This document shows, in pieces, positions 1 to 5,953 of a stretch of DNA of 5,953 bases. The notes beneath the pieces were generated by a model. It had not been told where the DNA came from. It did no database searches and saw nothing but the letters and a program-made list of their open reading frames with translations. Positions within the stretch are counted from its first letter, which is position 1; every line of letters starts with the position of its first letter. The position numbers and the translations under genes were made by a program. The stretch comes from Chloroflexota bacterium (lineage in GTDB: Bacteria; Chloroflexota; Chloroflexia; Thermomicrobiales; UBA6265): NCBI GenBank assembly GCA_023424355.1, contig JAFAEA010000224.1, positions 1 through 5,953 of the forward strand, read 5' to 3'.

Positions 1-534
1 TTCGGCGCCATGCTGATCTTCGACGAAGTGCAAAGTGGATTCCGCACTGGCGCGCCGTTCCAGGGCGTAGCGAACGGTGTAGTACCTGATATTCTGGTCA
101 CCGCCAAGGCGATCGCGAACGGCCTGCCGGTCGGGGTTACTCTCGTCATCGATGCCATCGCTGACGCTGTTCCGGGCGGTGCGCACGGCAGTACCTTTGG
201 TGGCAATCCGCTGATCTCGCGCGGTGGTGCCGAAACGCTCCGCATCATGCGCGAGGATGATCTCTATGCGAACGCAGCTTCGGTGGGTGCCTATGTGCTC
301 GCCGAAATCGAGAAGTTGCAGAGCAGCAAGATCCGCGCGATTCGAGGTAGCGGCCTCATGTTCGGTATCGAACTCAAGGCCAAGGCGGGCCCAATGCTGA
401 AGGCACTGCAGGATCGTGGAGTGCTGGCGCTCATGGCCGGTACGCTGGTGCTGCGCTTCCTGCCACCGATGACCTGGACCAACGACCAGGCCGATGAACT
501 CGTGGCCGCTCTGGCCGATGTGCTCGATGCCTGA
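1..534 (+). CDS. argD: Class III PLP-dependent aminotransferase, ArgD/LysJ type (5' end missing)
   Basis: This is the C-terminal 177 residues of a fold-type I, class III aminotransferase; roughly the first half lies outside the window. The likely reaction is transfer of an amino group between glutamate and N-acetylornithine semialdehyde (arginine synthesis) or the LysW-bound aminoadipate semialdehyde (lysine synthesis), in the cytoplasm. Visible signatures are the D-E-V-Q-S-G motif (visible residues 8-13, Asp8 expected to bind the pyridine nitrogen of PLP), the Schiff-base lysine in V-T-A-K-A-I-A-N-G (Lys36, codon 106-108), the H-G-S-T-F-G-G-N-P cofactor-phosphate loop (62-70), and near the C-terminus V-L-R-F-L-P-P with Arg152, the expected substrate carboxylate ligand. 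The segment G-V-L-A-L-M-A-G before that arginine resembles LysJ as well as ArgD, so the substrate is not settled. After Q-S-G the usual G-R-T-G stretch reads F-R-T-G, apparently one glycine short. The frame is open from base 1 and ends at TGA 532-534, inside the next gene's start region. Confidence 0.87.
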   Translation, partial: FGAMLIFDEVQSGFRTGAPFQGVANGVVPDILVTAKAIANGLPVGVTLVIDAIADAVPGGAHGSTFGGNPLISRGGAETLRIMREDDLYANAASVGAYVLAEIEKLQSSKIRAIRGSGLMFGIELKAKAGPMLKALQDRGVLALMAGTLVLRFLPPMTWTNDQADELVAALADVLDA

Positions 535-2026
535 CCCTCGCTTCTCCCGCCGATCGCTGCTGGCAGCGGTCGGTGCTCTGGGCGTGACCAAAGGCGTTCA
601 CGCCCAAACACCGGTCGCATCGCCAACAGCTTTGGGCCGCATCCCACGGCTCCGAATCGGGATGGCATCCGCCCCGGATGCAATTTCTCCCGCAGCCGCC
701 ACCACCATGGATTCGATGTGGCTATCAACCCTTGTGTACGATGCGCCGATTCGCTGGAATGCCGATGGCGTAGTGATGCCCGGTATCTTTTCGACGACCG
801 CCAGCTCCAAATCGTCGGAAGTTCAGCTTCAGCCTCGTAGTAACGCCTGGTTCAGCGATGGCACAGCGATAAGCGCGCGTCAGGGTGTGCGGGCGCTCAG
901 TGCCATTAAGAATTCCCGCCACGCATGGCGTTTGGAGAATGTAGAGGAGATCACCGAACTCGAGAATGGTGTACTGCAAATCAGCATGAAACGGGCGGAT
1001 CTATCCTTAATGGGAAATCTCGCCCACCCACTGTTCGGTATCGATTTCGAAGGGTTCGGCAGCGGACCGTTTGCCCTCTCGTTCTCGGACGGCGAGGTCG
1101 CGACCTACCACCGCCATCCGCTCTTCTGGCAGATCGGGCGCCCGCACATCGATGAACTCGTCGTTACCCGCATGGAAGACGATATCCAGCGCTCGACCGC
1201 TATCGCGACCGGCGAAATCGATGTGCTCCCGAATGTGCCCCTGCTTGATGTGCCGATGCTGGTGAACGAACCGACCGTGTATCTCGTCGGCGGTCCGAGT
1301 AATCGACTGTGCCACCTGCAGATCCGGCTTTCGGTGCCGGTGCTGGCGAATCCGCGCGTGCGCCAGATATTGTCTTCTGCCATTGATCGGACCGGCCTGG
1401 TATCTGTCGCGACCGCAAATCAGGCAGATCCTGCCACGACACTGTTTGCCGACGGAGAATGGACCGATCCCATCGATTCGTTGGAAAGCATTTCGCCAGA
1501 AAACGTGCGCGCCGAGCTGCACGCTCTGGGAGTGCCATCCGATCTTCGCCTCCACCTTCTGGCGGATAACGCCGATGCCACCCTCGCCAATACGGCAGTA
1601 GTGCTGCAGGAGCAGCTAGCGAACTGCGGCATCTCGCTCAGCATCACCCTCCTGGAGGGCGAGGAGCTGGCTCAGGGTATCGCCGAAGGCGATTATGACC
1701 TACTGGTGAGTTACTCGGAACCCTGGCGAGATCCTCACGAACTCGTGTGGCCATTGCTCTCCAGCCTTGGGACGCTCAACTGGAGCGGATTCCAGAGCGT
1801 TGAAGTCGATACGCTGCTCAAGGCCGCGATCTCTATTCCCAGCGATGAGTTCCGGCGAGAGCGATACACCCGCCTGGAAGGTTTGGTACGGCGCAATGTG
1901 CCGTGCATTCCGCTCTTCCGCCCCTACGTTTGGGATGCCGTCAGTAGTCGATTCCCCGGATACGCGGCGCTACCATCGGCAACATCTCGCGGCTTGATGA
2001 CGTTAATACCGACAGAAGCGCCGTGA
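527..2026 (+). CDS. Tat-exported ABC transporter substrate-binding protein, family 5 (SBP_bac_5-like)
   Basis: This 499-residue protein resembles periplasmic/extracytoplasmic binding proteins for peptides, nickel or similar small solutes. It would deliver ligand to an ABC permease. The N-terminus carries a twin-arginine signal, F-S-R-R-S-L-L (residues 6-12), a short hydrophobic stretch and a V-H-A|Q cleavage site after residue 26. No lipobox cysteine is present. Family 5 hallmarks in order are N-A-W-F-S-D-G-T-A-I-S-A (107-118), G-S-G-P-F (178-182), the H-P-L-F-W equivalent of the usual N-P-x-Y-W (197-201), G-E-I-D-V (229-233), N-P-R-V-R-Q-I-L-S-S-A-I-D-R (275-288), D-Y-D-L-L followed by D-P (389-403), and a P-C-I-P-L-F segment (459-464). 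I chose ATG 527 because it places the Arg pair near the N-terminus. In-frame ATGs at 494 and 518 would add unrelated residues inside the aminotransferase gene. The start overlaps that gene by 8 bases with no clear Shine-Dalgarno, which suggests translational coupling. The length is slightly short for the family. The ligand is unknown, and no permease or ATPase gene is in the window. Confidence 0.85.
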   Translation: MPDPRFSRRSLLAAVGALGVTKGVHAQTPVASPTALGRIPRLRIGMASAPDAISPAAATTMDSMWLSTLVYDAPIRWNADGVVMPGIFSTTASSKSSEVQLQPRSNAWFSDGTAISARQGVRALSAIKNSRHAWRLENVEEITELENGVLQISMKRADLSLMGNLAHPLFGIDFEGFGSGPFALSFSDGEVATYHRHPLFWQIGRPHIDELVVTRMEDDIQRSTAIATGEIDVLPNVPLLDVPMLVNEPTVYLVGGPSNRLCHLQIRLSVPVLANPRVRQILSSAIDRTGLVSVATANQADPATTLFADGEWTDPIDSLESISPENVRAELHALGVPSDLRLHLLADNADATLANTAVVLQEQLANCGISLSITLLEGEELAQGIAEGDYDLLVSYSEPWRDPHELVWPLLSSLGTLNWSGFQSVEVDTLLKAAISIPSDEFRRERYTRLEGLVRRNVPCIPLFRPYVWDAVSSRFPGYAALPSATSRGLMTLIPTEAP

Positions 2027-2084
2027 GTGTGGCATGATTTTGGCATCCGGGTGCTGCAGCTTTTCTGCACACCGTGTTCTTTTT

Positions 2085-2090
2085 GGAGGA
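2085..2090 (+). promoter_or_regulatory. Strong Shine-Dalgarno that fixes the cyclophilin GTG start
   Basis: GGAGGA lies six bases upstream of GTG 2097. It sets the start of the secreted cyclophilin, because the longer in-frame reading from ATG 2034 would run through this site, has no ribosome binding site of its own, and would put 21 extra residues before an otherwise perfect signal peptide. Confidence 0.85.
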
Positions 2091-2096
2091 AACAAC

Positions 2097-2801
2097 GTGA
2101 AGAAGTTCATTCATTTGCCGGCACTGGTGTTGGCACTTGTGCTTTCTTTCGGCTCACTCGCGGTAGCTACCGCGCAGGATGCCACACCAGAGGCCACCGC
2201 CGGTGATATCGGCCAGCCACTATCCGCTCAGGAATGCTGGAGCGATGCGCCCGATTCCTCGACCGCTGGCTACCCACAGTACCCGGGTGTGCCGGAAATG
2301 AAGATCGATACCACCAAGGCCTACTACGCCACTATCGTCACCAATCGCGGCAATATCGTGGTGCAGCTGTATGCCGATGTTGCTCCGGTAACCGTGAACA
2401 ACTTCATCTGCCTCGCCACCAACGATTACTTCGATGGTGTGATCTTCCACCGCGTGATCCGCGACTTCATGATCCAGACCGGTGATCCGACCGGTACCGG
2501 ACGTGGGGGACCAGGCTACCAGTTCAACGATGAGCTCCCGGGCGACGAGTTGAACTACGTTGAGGGCAGCCTTGCCATGGCCAACAGTGGCCCAAACACC
2601 AACGGTAGCCAGTTCTTCATCAGCTCCGCCAATAACGCTGGTGGTTTGCAGAAGAACTACACCATCTTCGGTCAGGTTGTTGAGGGCCAGGATGTGGTCA
2701 CTCTCATCTCCGAAGTCCCGGTGAGCATGAATGCCCAGGGCGAAATGAGTGTGCCGGCAGCCACCATTACCGTGCTGGATATCATCATCACCGAGCAGTA
2801 A
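2097..2801 (+). CDS. Secreted cyclophilin-type peptidyl-prolyl cis-trans isomerase
   Basis: This 234-residue protein should catalyse cis-trans isomerisation of X-Pro bonds during folding of exported proteins outside the cytoplasmic membrane. It starts with a Sec signal peptide: M-K-K, a hydrophobic core of about 16 residues, and cleavage at A-T-A|Q after residue 26. A low-complexity Ala/Thr/Pro linker (Q-D-A-T-P-E-A-T-A) and a spacer to about residue 75 follow. The cyclophilin domain covers about 76-234. Its catalytic stretch is F-H-R-V-I-R-D-F-M-I-Q (117-127), with Arg119, Phe124, Met125 and Gln127 in the active-site positions. G-T-G-R-G-G-P-G-Y (133-141), the M-A-N-S loop (161-164) and G-S-Q-F-F-I-S (170-176) then line the proline pocket. 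The position of human CypA His126 is Tyr188 (K-N-Y-T-I-F-G) and that of Trp121 is not a tryptophan; the Tyr is common in bacterial cyclophilins, and the Trp change suggests low cyclosporin sensitivity. Two cysteines remain (47 and 105). The gene sits 70 bases after the binding-protein gene and is closed by a strong terminator. Confidence 0.93.
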   Translation: MKKFIHLPALVLALVLSFGSLAVATAQDATPEATAGDIGQPLSAQECWSDAPDSSTAGYPQYPGVPEMKIDTTKAYYATIVTNRGNIVVQLYADVAPVTVNNFICLATNDYFDGVIFHRVIRDFMIQTGDPTGTGRGGPGYQFNDELPGDELNYVEGSLAMANSGPNTNGSQFFISSANNAGGLQKNYTIFGQVVEGQDVVTLISEVPVSMNAQGEMSVPAATITVLDIIITEQ

Positions 2802-2813
2802 GAATCCTCAGGC

Positions 2814-2858
2814 ATATCGCGCCGGATCGGGCTTCGATTCGGCGCGATATCTGTTTTT
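2814..2858 (+). terminator. Rho-independent terminator after the cyclophilin gene
   Basis: The arms 2814-2829 and 2835-2850 form a 16-bp stem with a single G-T wobble (2825/2839) and a five-base loop (2830-2834). The outer 11 bp (2814-2824 with 2840-2850) are perfect and G+C-rich. Three bases later comes a run of five T (2854-2858). It starts 12 bases after the cyclophilin stop codon and separates the left transcription unit from the molybdopterin-binding protein gene. Confidence 0.92.
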
Positions 2859-2916
2859 CGCCGGCTTATCTCTCTGCAGAGCGGTACCATAGGTATCAGG
2901 AACTCGATGCTCACTC

Positions 2917-2919
2917 AGG
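2917..2919 (+). promoter_or_regulatory. Weak Shine-Dalgarno for the molybdopterin-binding protein
   Basis: The AGG within CTCAGGT lies seven bases upstream of ATG 2927 and is the only purine-rich match in range. It favours ATG 2927 over the in-frame ATG at 2936, though the difference is three residues and cannot be settled from sequence alone. Confidence 0.4.
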
Positions 2920-2926
2920 TACATCC

Positions 2927-3934
2927 ATGAAACCGATGGCCATAGCGCCCGATCAACTAGATACCCGTCACATTGGCATGATTATCACGCGAGACCAGCC
3001 CACTGCGAGCACCACTTTTTGCAAGGGTCACCGTATTCTTGCGGAGGATTTGCCGATACTCGCCACATCGGATCAGCGGATCCACGCCGTGCAGCTTGAA
3101 GAAGGGGATATCCCCGAGAGCGAAGCCGTGCCCAGAATCGCGGAGGCGATTTGCGGAACTCAACTCCAACAACAGGATCTGGTGCAGGGACGGATGAATA
3201 TCCGTAGTTCTGTGCGCGGATTGCTCTCCATCGACACCGAGGCTCTGCTGCGACTGAACACCTATGCGGAAATCGGTGTCTTCACCCATGTCGATGGCAT
3301 CGCGGTGAACGCAGAAACACTCGTGGCTGGAATCAAAATCGCGCCCGTGGCAATGCCCGAATCGGTCCTGGATGACGCCTTCGCGCACGTCACCTCGCCC
3401 GTGATCGATGTGCTTCCCTTCCAGCCGCTCAAGGTGACCTGTATTGTCACTGAGACTTTGCAGGGACGTGTGCGTGACCGGTTTGAGCAAACCCTGCAGC
3501 AGAAAATCGACTGGTATGGCGGCGAACTTCGCGACACCGTCTGGCTGAATGAGGATGTTCATACGATTGCTCAACGAATATCATCAGCAGTCGCCAGCAG
3601 CGATCTCGTGTTTACCACCGGCAGCCACATGATGGATCCTCTGGATCCGATTCTGCTGGCGCTCAACGAGTGCGGAGCGGAACTCGTCCGACTCGGCGCA
3701 CCTGCGCATCCCGGTAGCATGGTGTGGGTTGCCTGGCATGAGGAATCACAGACGCCGATCATGAGCCTCGCGAGCTGCAGCATGTTCAGCCGATCTACTG
3801 TTGCCGATCTGCTTATGCCGCACATGTTCGCCGGTCAGCGAGTTACCAACGCCACATTTGCGGCGCTTGGTCATGGCGGCTTGCTCGATCGGGGGATGGA
3901 TTGGCGATTCCCGCCGTATGAGGCGATGGAATAA
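2927..3934 (+). CDS. Molybdopterin-binding protein (MoeA/MogA-fold superfamily)
   Basis: This 335-residue, apparently cytoplasmic protein belongs to the stand-alone molybdopterin-binding family related to MoeA; about 340 residues is the usual length as I recall it. The N-terminal part has F-C-K-G-H-R-I-L-A-E-D-L-P-I-L (31-45), matching the family's K-G-H-x-I-x-x-E-D-I-P segment, then an acidic L-E-E-G-D-I-P-E-S-E-A stretch (57-67) and A-E-A-I-C-G (72-77). A middle part (about 87-145) follows the family's G-x-x-N-x-x-x-x-x-x-G-L-L and T-H-x-x-x-x-V pattern. The MoCF/MPT-binding Rossmann-like domain runs from about 168 to 305. Its ligand loop is V-F-T-T-G-S-H-M-M-D-P-L-D-P (228-241), then H-P-G-S-M (261-265) and S-C-S-M-F-S-R-S-T-V (283-292). 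The canonical G-G-T-G loop of MogA/MoeA is replaced by T-T-G-S with a D-P-x-D motif. A role in molybdenum cofactor handling is plausible but unproven; no other Moco gene or molybdoenzyme is in the window. The stop codon TAA overlaps the ATG of the helicase gene. Confidence 0.82.
   Translation: MKPMAIAPDQLDTRHIGMIITRDQPTASTTFCKGHRILAEDLPILATSDQRIHAVQLEEGDIPESEAVPRIAEAICGTQLQQQDLVQGRMNIRSSVRGLLSIDTEALLRLNTYAEIGVFTHVDGIAVNAETLVAGIKIAPVAMPESVLDDAFAHVTSPVIDVLPFQPLKVTCIVTETLQGRVRDRFEQTLQQKIDWYGGELRDTVWLNEDVHTIAQRISSAVASSDLVFTTGSHMMDPLDPILLALNECGAELVRLGAPAHPGSMVWVAWHEESQTPIMSLASCSMFSRSTVADLLMPHMFAGQRVTNATFAALGHGGLLDRGMDWRFPPYEAME
3920..3923 (+). promoter_or_regulatory. Shine-Dalgarno for the helicase inside the upstream gene
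   Basis: GAGG lies ten bases before ATG 3934, within the last codons of the molybdopterin-binding protein gene. Together with the TAATG stop/start overlap (3932-3936) it supports coupled translation from one mRNA and supports this start for the helicase. Confidence 0.55.
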
Positions 3935-5953
3935 TGCTGACAACTTCTTTGGATCAGTTTCAACAGGCCGTGGTCAATTCTCCGGCTACTTCGATTCGCA
4001 TGGTCGCGCCAGCGGGAAGCGGCAAAACCGAGACGCTTTCCCTTCGGGTGCAAAAGCGGATTGAAGATGGCTGCGATCCTCGCCGAATTCTGCTGCTCAC
4101 GTTCGATACCAATGCTCGCGCGGCAATCGTCAAACGTTTGGAACGGCTCGGTGTTCCGAATGGTGTACGGGTGAACACGCTCAATGCCTTCGGTTTGTAC
4201 CTGCTCAACTCCCGCTTCACGGATGAGCGTCGGCAGATCTTACGGGGTCCATACTTCCCGCAATCGCGGGTACTCAACGATCTGGTGATGGAATACGGAC
4301 ATTCCGTATTCACCGAGATGCTCGGGAAAATCAAGAACGAAGCCATCGATTCTCGCACCATCGATCAAACCGAACTCGCCCGTTGGTGCGCGAAGAATCG
4401 TGCGCATTTGCTGCGCAACCTTGAAGACGATCCGATCCTCGAGGATATGACTGATACCCGCTTTGGCAAGGAGCTGGCCCGCGAAATGCAGGGCTACGAG
4501 CAGTTCCTGCAGGAGCGTAACGGTATCGATTTCGATGACCAGAAGTTACGACCACTCATTCGCTTGCAGGAATCCCCGCGCGATCTCGAGTGGGTGCAAG
4601 ATCAGTTTGATGAGGTGATCGTCGATGAGTTCCAGGACATCAACCGACTCGATGCGCTGCTGATCGATCTTATTTCGACTAAGAGCAGTCTGCTGATCAC
4701 CGGTGATGATGATCAGGCCATCTACGGATTCCGTGGTGCCACCGCTGGTTTCCTTATCGAGCCCCAAAAGACGTTCCACCGTACCTTCACTGAGTTCGAA
4801 CTGGCCATCAACTATCGCTGCCCACCGAAGATCCTCACCGTTGCCAGCGATTTGATTCAGCACAACGAACATCGCATTCCCAAAAATCCGCGCGCGCAGA
4901 AGACAATTCCTGGCGAAGTCGAGGTATACAACGCGTTGGATACCACCGCCGAGTGCGACTGGATCGCCCGTCACATGAAGAAACAGCTGGAATCGGGAAT
5001 CGAATCTGCCGCCGTGTTGGCGCGACGTCGCGTGCAGCTCGTGGGTATCCAGTCGGCATTCATTCGCAATGGCACACCGTTCCGCATTCGCGTGGAAGAG
5101 GATGTCCGCGTGGCGTGGAGCCTCGCTCGTCGCGCGCTCCTGCTGGCTCCGTTGCGAGTGAATAAGCTGCCGGAAGAAGATGTTCGTGGCGAGATCGTTC
5201 GTATCTTCGCTGAAGCTCGTTCCTGGCAACCCGGACGGGTGAATCAACTGGTGCGGCTGGCGCAGCAGAACGATCTCTCGTTCCCTGGTCCGGAGTTGCT
5301 GCAGCAACTCCACGATCGCGAGCAGACGCAACTTGTTGATGGCATCAAATCCCTCACGGGTGAGATGAGCATCGGTGCGCGCTTGCGTTCACTTGATGCG
5401 TTGCTGGCTACGGAACTACGTACATACATGGAAGGCGGCAAGGACGCCGCCCGGGATCGTGGCGATAGCGAAAAGTCACGGCTCAGTGGTCTCATCGATC
5501 TCGCGCAAGATGAGCGACTCGATGTAAAGGGGCTCGTGAAGCGCATTGATACCCTGCTAGAACCTCAGCGCGCTTCCTGGCGCTCTAGTGCACCGGTGGT
5601 AGAGCTCTCTACCTGTCACGGCGCCAAGGGCCGTGAGTGGGAACTGGTATGCATCCCGCACTGCAATCAGGGTGTGTTTCCGGATTCCCGCAGTGAGAAG
5701 GATGAGCACCTCGAGGCCGAGCGCAAGCTCTTCTACGTCTCCATGACCCGCGCCAGCAAGCAGCTGGTGATGACGTGGTCGAGCAAGGCGGCTGGCGCCT
5801 CTCGCGGCGAGCCAAGTCAGTTCCTTATCGAGGCGTCTGTCGAGAAGCCGCCGGCCGCGAAGCGCGGCATCCAGATGTCGACGTGGAAAGCCTCTTCCGA
5901 GAAGGGACCGACTGAAATGGCCGGCGGCAGACGGCTTGGACCGGATGGAAGTT
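3934..5953 (+). CDS. UvrD/Rep/PcrA-like superfamily 1A ATP-dependent DNA helicase (3' end missing)
   Basis: The frame is open from ATG 3934 to the window edge, giving 673 residues without a stop. The product should be a 3'-5' DNA helicase/translocase of the UvrD-Rep family, driven by ATP, acting in repair, replication restart or recombination. The motifs run in order: Q motif L-D-x-F-Q-Q-A-V (6-13), motif I A-P-A-G-S-G-K-T (25-32, Lys31), motif Ia L-L-T-F-D-T-N-A (54-61), Ib T-L-N-A-F-G (82-87), II V-D-E-F-Q-D (230-235, Asp231/Glu232), III G-D-D-D-Q-A-I-Y-G-F-R-G-A (257-269), IV N-Y-R-C-P (293-297), V T-C-H-G-A-K-G-R-E-W (560-569) and VI E-R-K-L-F-Y-V-S-M-T-R-A (596-607, Arg606). Between IV and V I can place A-V-L-A-R-R (360-365) and R-N-G-T-P-F (378-383). 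I cannot find the usual 2B G-I-G helix-hairpin-helix segment; this stretch is charged and leucine-rich. After motif VI comes a basic, probably flexible tail from about residue 636. The gene is translationally coupled to the molybdopterin-binding gene. UvrD, PcrA, Rep or a divergent paralogue cannot be told apart here, so no symbol is given. Confidence 0.92.
   Translation, partial: MLTTSLDQFQQAVVNSPATSIRMVAPAGSGKTETLSLRVQKRIEDGCDPRRILLLTFDTNARAAIVKRLERLGVPNGVRVNTLNAFGLYLLNSRFTDERRQILRGPYFPQSRVLNDLVMEYGHSVFTEMLGKIKNEAIDSRTIDQTELARWCAKNRAHLLRNLEDDPILEDMTDTRFGKELAREMQGYEQFLQERNGIDFDDQKLRPLIRLQESPRDLEWVQDQFDEVIVDEFQDINRLDALLIDLISTKSSLLITGDDDQAIYGFRGATAGFLIEPQKTFHRTFTEFELAINYRCPPKILTVASDLIQHNEHRIPKNPRAQKTIPGEVEVYNALDTTAECDWIARHMKKQLESGIESAAVLARRRVQLVGIQSAFIRNGTPFRIRVEEDVRVAWSLARRALLLAPLRVNKLPEEDVRGEIVRIFAEARSWQPGRVNQLVRLAQQNDLSFPGPELLQQLHDREQTQLVDGIKSLTGEMSIGARLRSLDALLATELRTYMEGGKDAARDRGDSEKSRLSGLIDLAQDERLDVKGLVKRIDTLLEPQRASWRSSAPVVELSTCHGAKGREWELVCIPHCNQGVFPDSRSEKDEHLEAERKLFYVSMTRASKQLVMTWSSKAAGASRGEPSQFLIEASVEKPPAAKRGIQMSTWKASSEKGPTEMAGGRRLGPDGS

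Noticed and set aside
1007..1555. Minus-strand open frame of 182 codons opposite the binding-protein gene
   Set aside because: It is a shadow of a well-supported family 5 binding protein, with no domain, signal or ribosome binding site evidence of its own.
2040..2068. Possible promoter with TTGGCA at 2040-2045 before the cyclophilin gene
   Set aside because: No acceptable -10 hexamer lies 15-19 bases downstream, so the match is probably chance, though a separate promoter in this 70-base gap remains possible.
2055..2069. Small hairpin TGCAG-CTTTT-CTGCA in the gap before the cyclophilin gene
   Set aside because: Only five base pairs, and the nearby T-rich run belongs to the spacer before the ribosome binding site; too weak to call a terminator or regulatory element.
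2034..2096. N-terminal extension of the cyclophilin from ATG 2034
   Set aside because: The GGAGGA at 2085-2090 and the signal peptide starting at GTG 2097 show the true start; the extension has no ribosome binding site and would mask the signal peptide.
2885..2890. TACCAT as a -10 element for the molybdopterin-binding protein gene
   Set aside because: It matches only four of six consensus bases and has no -35 partner at proper spacing. A promoter is expected between 2859 and 2926 after the terminator, but I cannot place it.
2957..3574. Minus-strand open frame of 205 codons opposite the molybdopterin-binding protein gene
   Set aside because: The + strand product matches a known family along its length; the antisense product resembles nothing I recognise.
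4546..5331. Long open frame on the minus strand (261 codons) opposite the helicase
   Set aside because: It lies wholly within the helicase gene, whose + frame carries every SF1A motif. The minus-strand product shows no recognisable domain, and long antisense frames are common in G+C-rich genes.

Overview
The window looks like ordinary chromosome from a free-living, moderately G+C-rich bacterium. The best guess is the phylum Chloroflexota, possibly a Thermomicrobiales-like lineage. This rests on three things: secreted proteins whose mature N-termini are rich in Ala, Thr and Pro (the cyclophilin begins Q-D-A-T-P-E-A-T-A, the solute-binding protein Q-T-P-V-A-S-P-T), the overall style of the proteins, and the lack of enteric or firmicute signatures. 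It is an inference from recall; no 16S rRNA or ribosomal protein gene is present to confirm it. All five genes lie on the + strand and cover nearly the whole window.

Left block (1-2026): the 3' part of a class III PLP-dependent aminotransferase of the ArgD/LysJ type (arginine or lysine biosynthesis) overlaps by 8 bases the start of a Tat-exported, family 5 ABC-type solute-binding protein of 499 residues. No permease or ATPase gene for the transporter is visible. A 70-base gap follows, then a secreted cyclophilin-type peptidyl-prolyl isomerase (2097-2801) with a GTG start behind a strong GGAGGA ribosome binding site. This block ends in a very clear Rho-independent terminator (2814-2858, 16-bp stem).

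Right block (2927-5953): a second transcription unit begins with a 335-residue molybdopterin-binding protein of the MoeA/MogA-fold superfamily. It is joined by a TAATG stop/start overlap to a UvrD/Rep/PcrA-like superfamily 1A DNA helicase that runs off the right edge with 673 codons visible. The helicase has all the main ATPase/helicase motifs, but the region between motifs IV and V, where domain 2B normally sits, looks divergent.

The left-block genes share no evident pathway: one acts in amino-acid biosynthesis, one in uptake and one in folding of exported proteins. The molybdopterin/helicase pair is physically coupled but has no known functional link. I found no mobile element, CRISPR array, RNA gene, prophage or defence island, and no convincing sign of a new system. 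The most noteworthy points are the coupling of a cofactor-type protein to a DNA helicase, the divergent helicase 2B region, and the orphan Tat-type binding protein.
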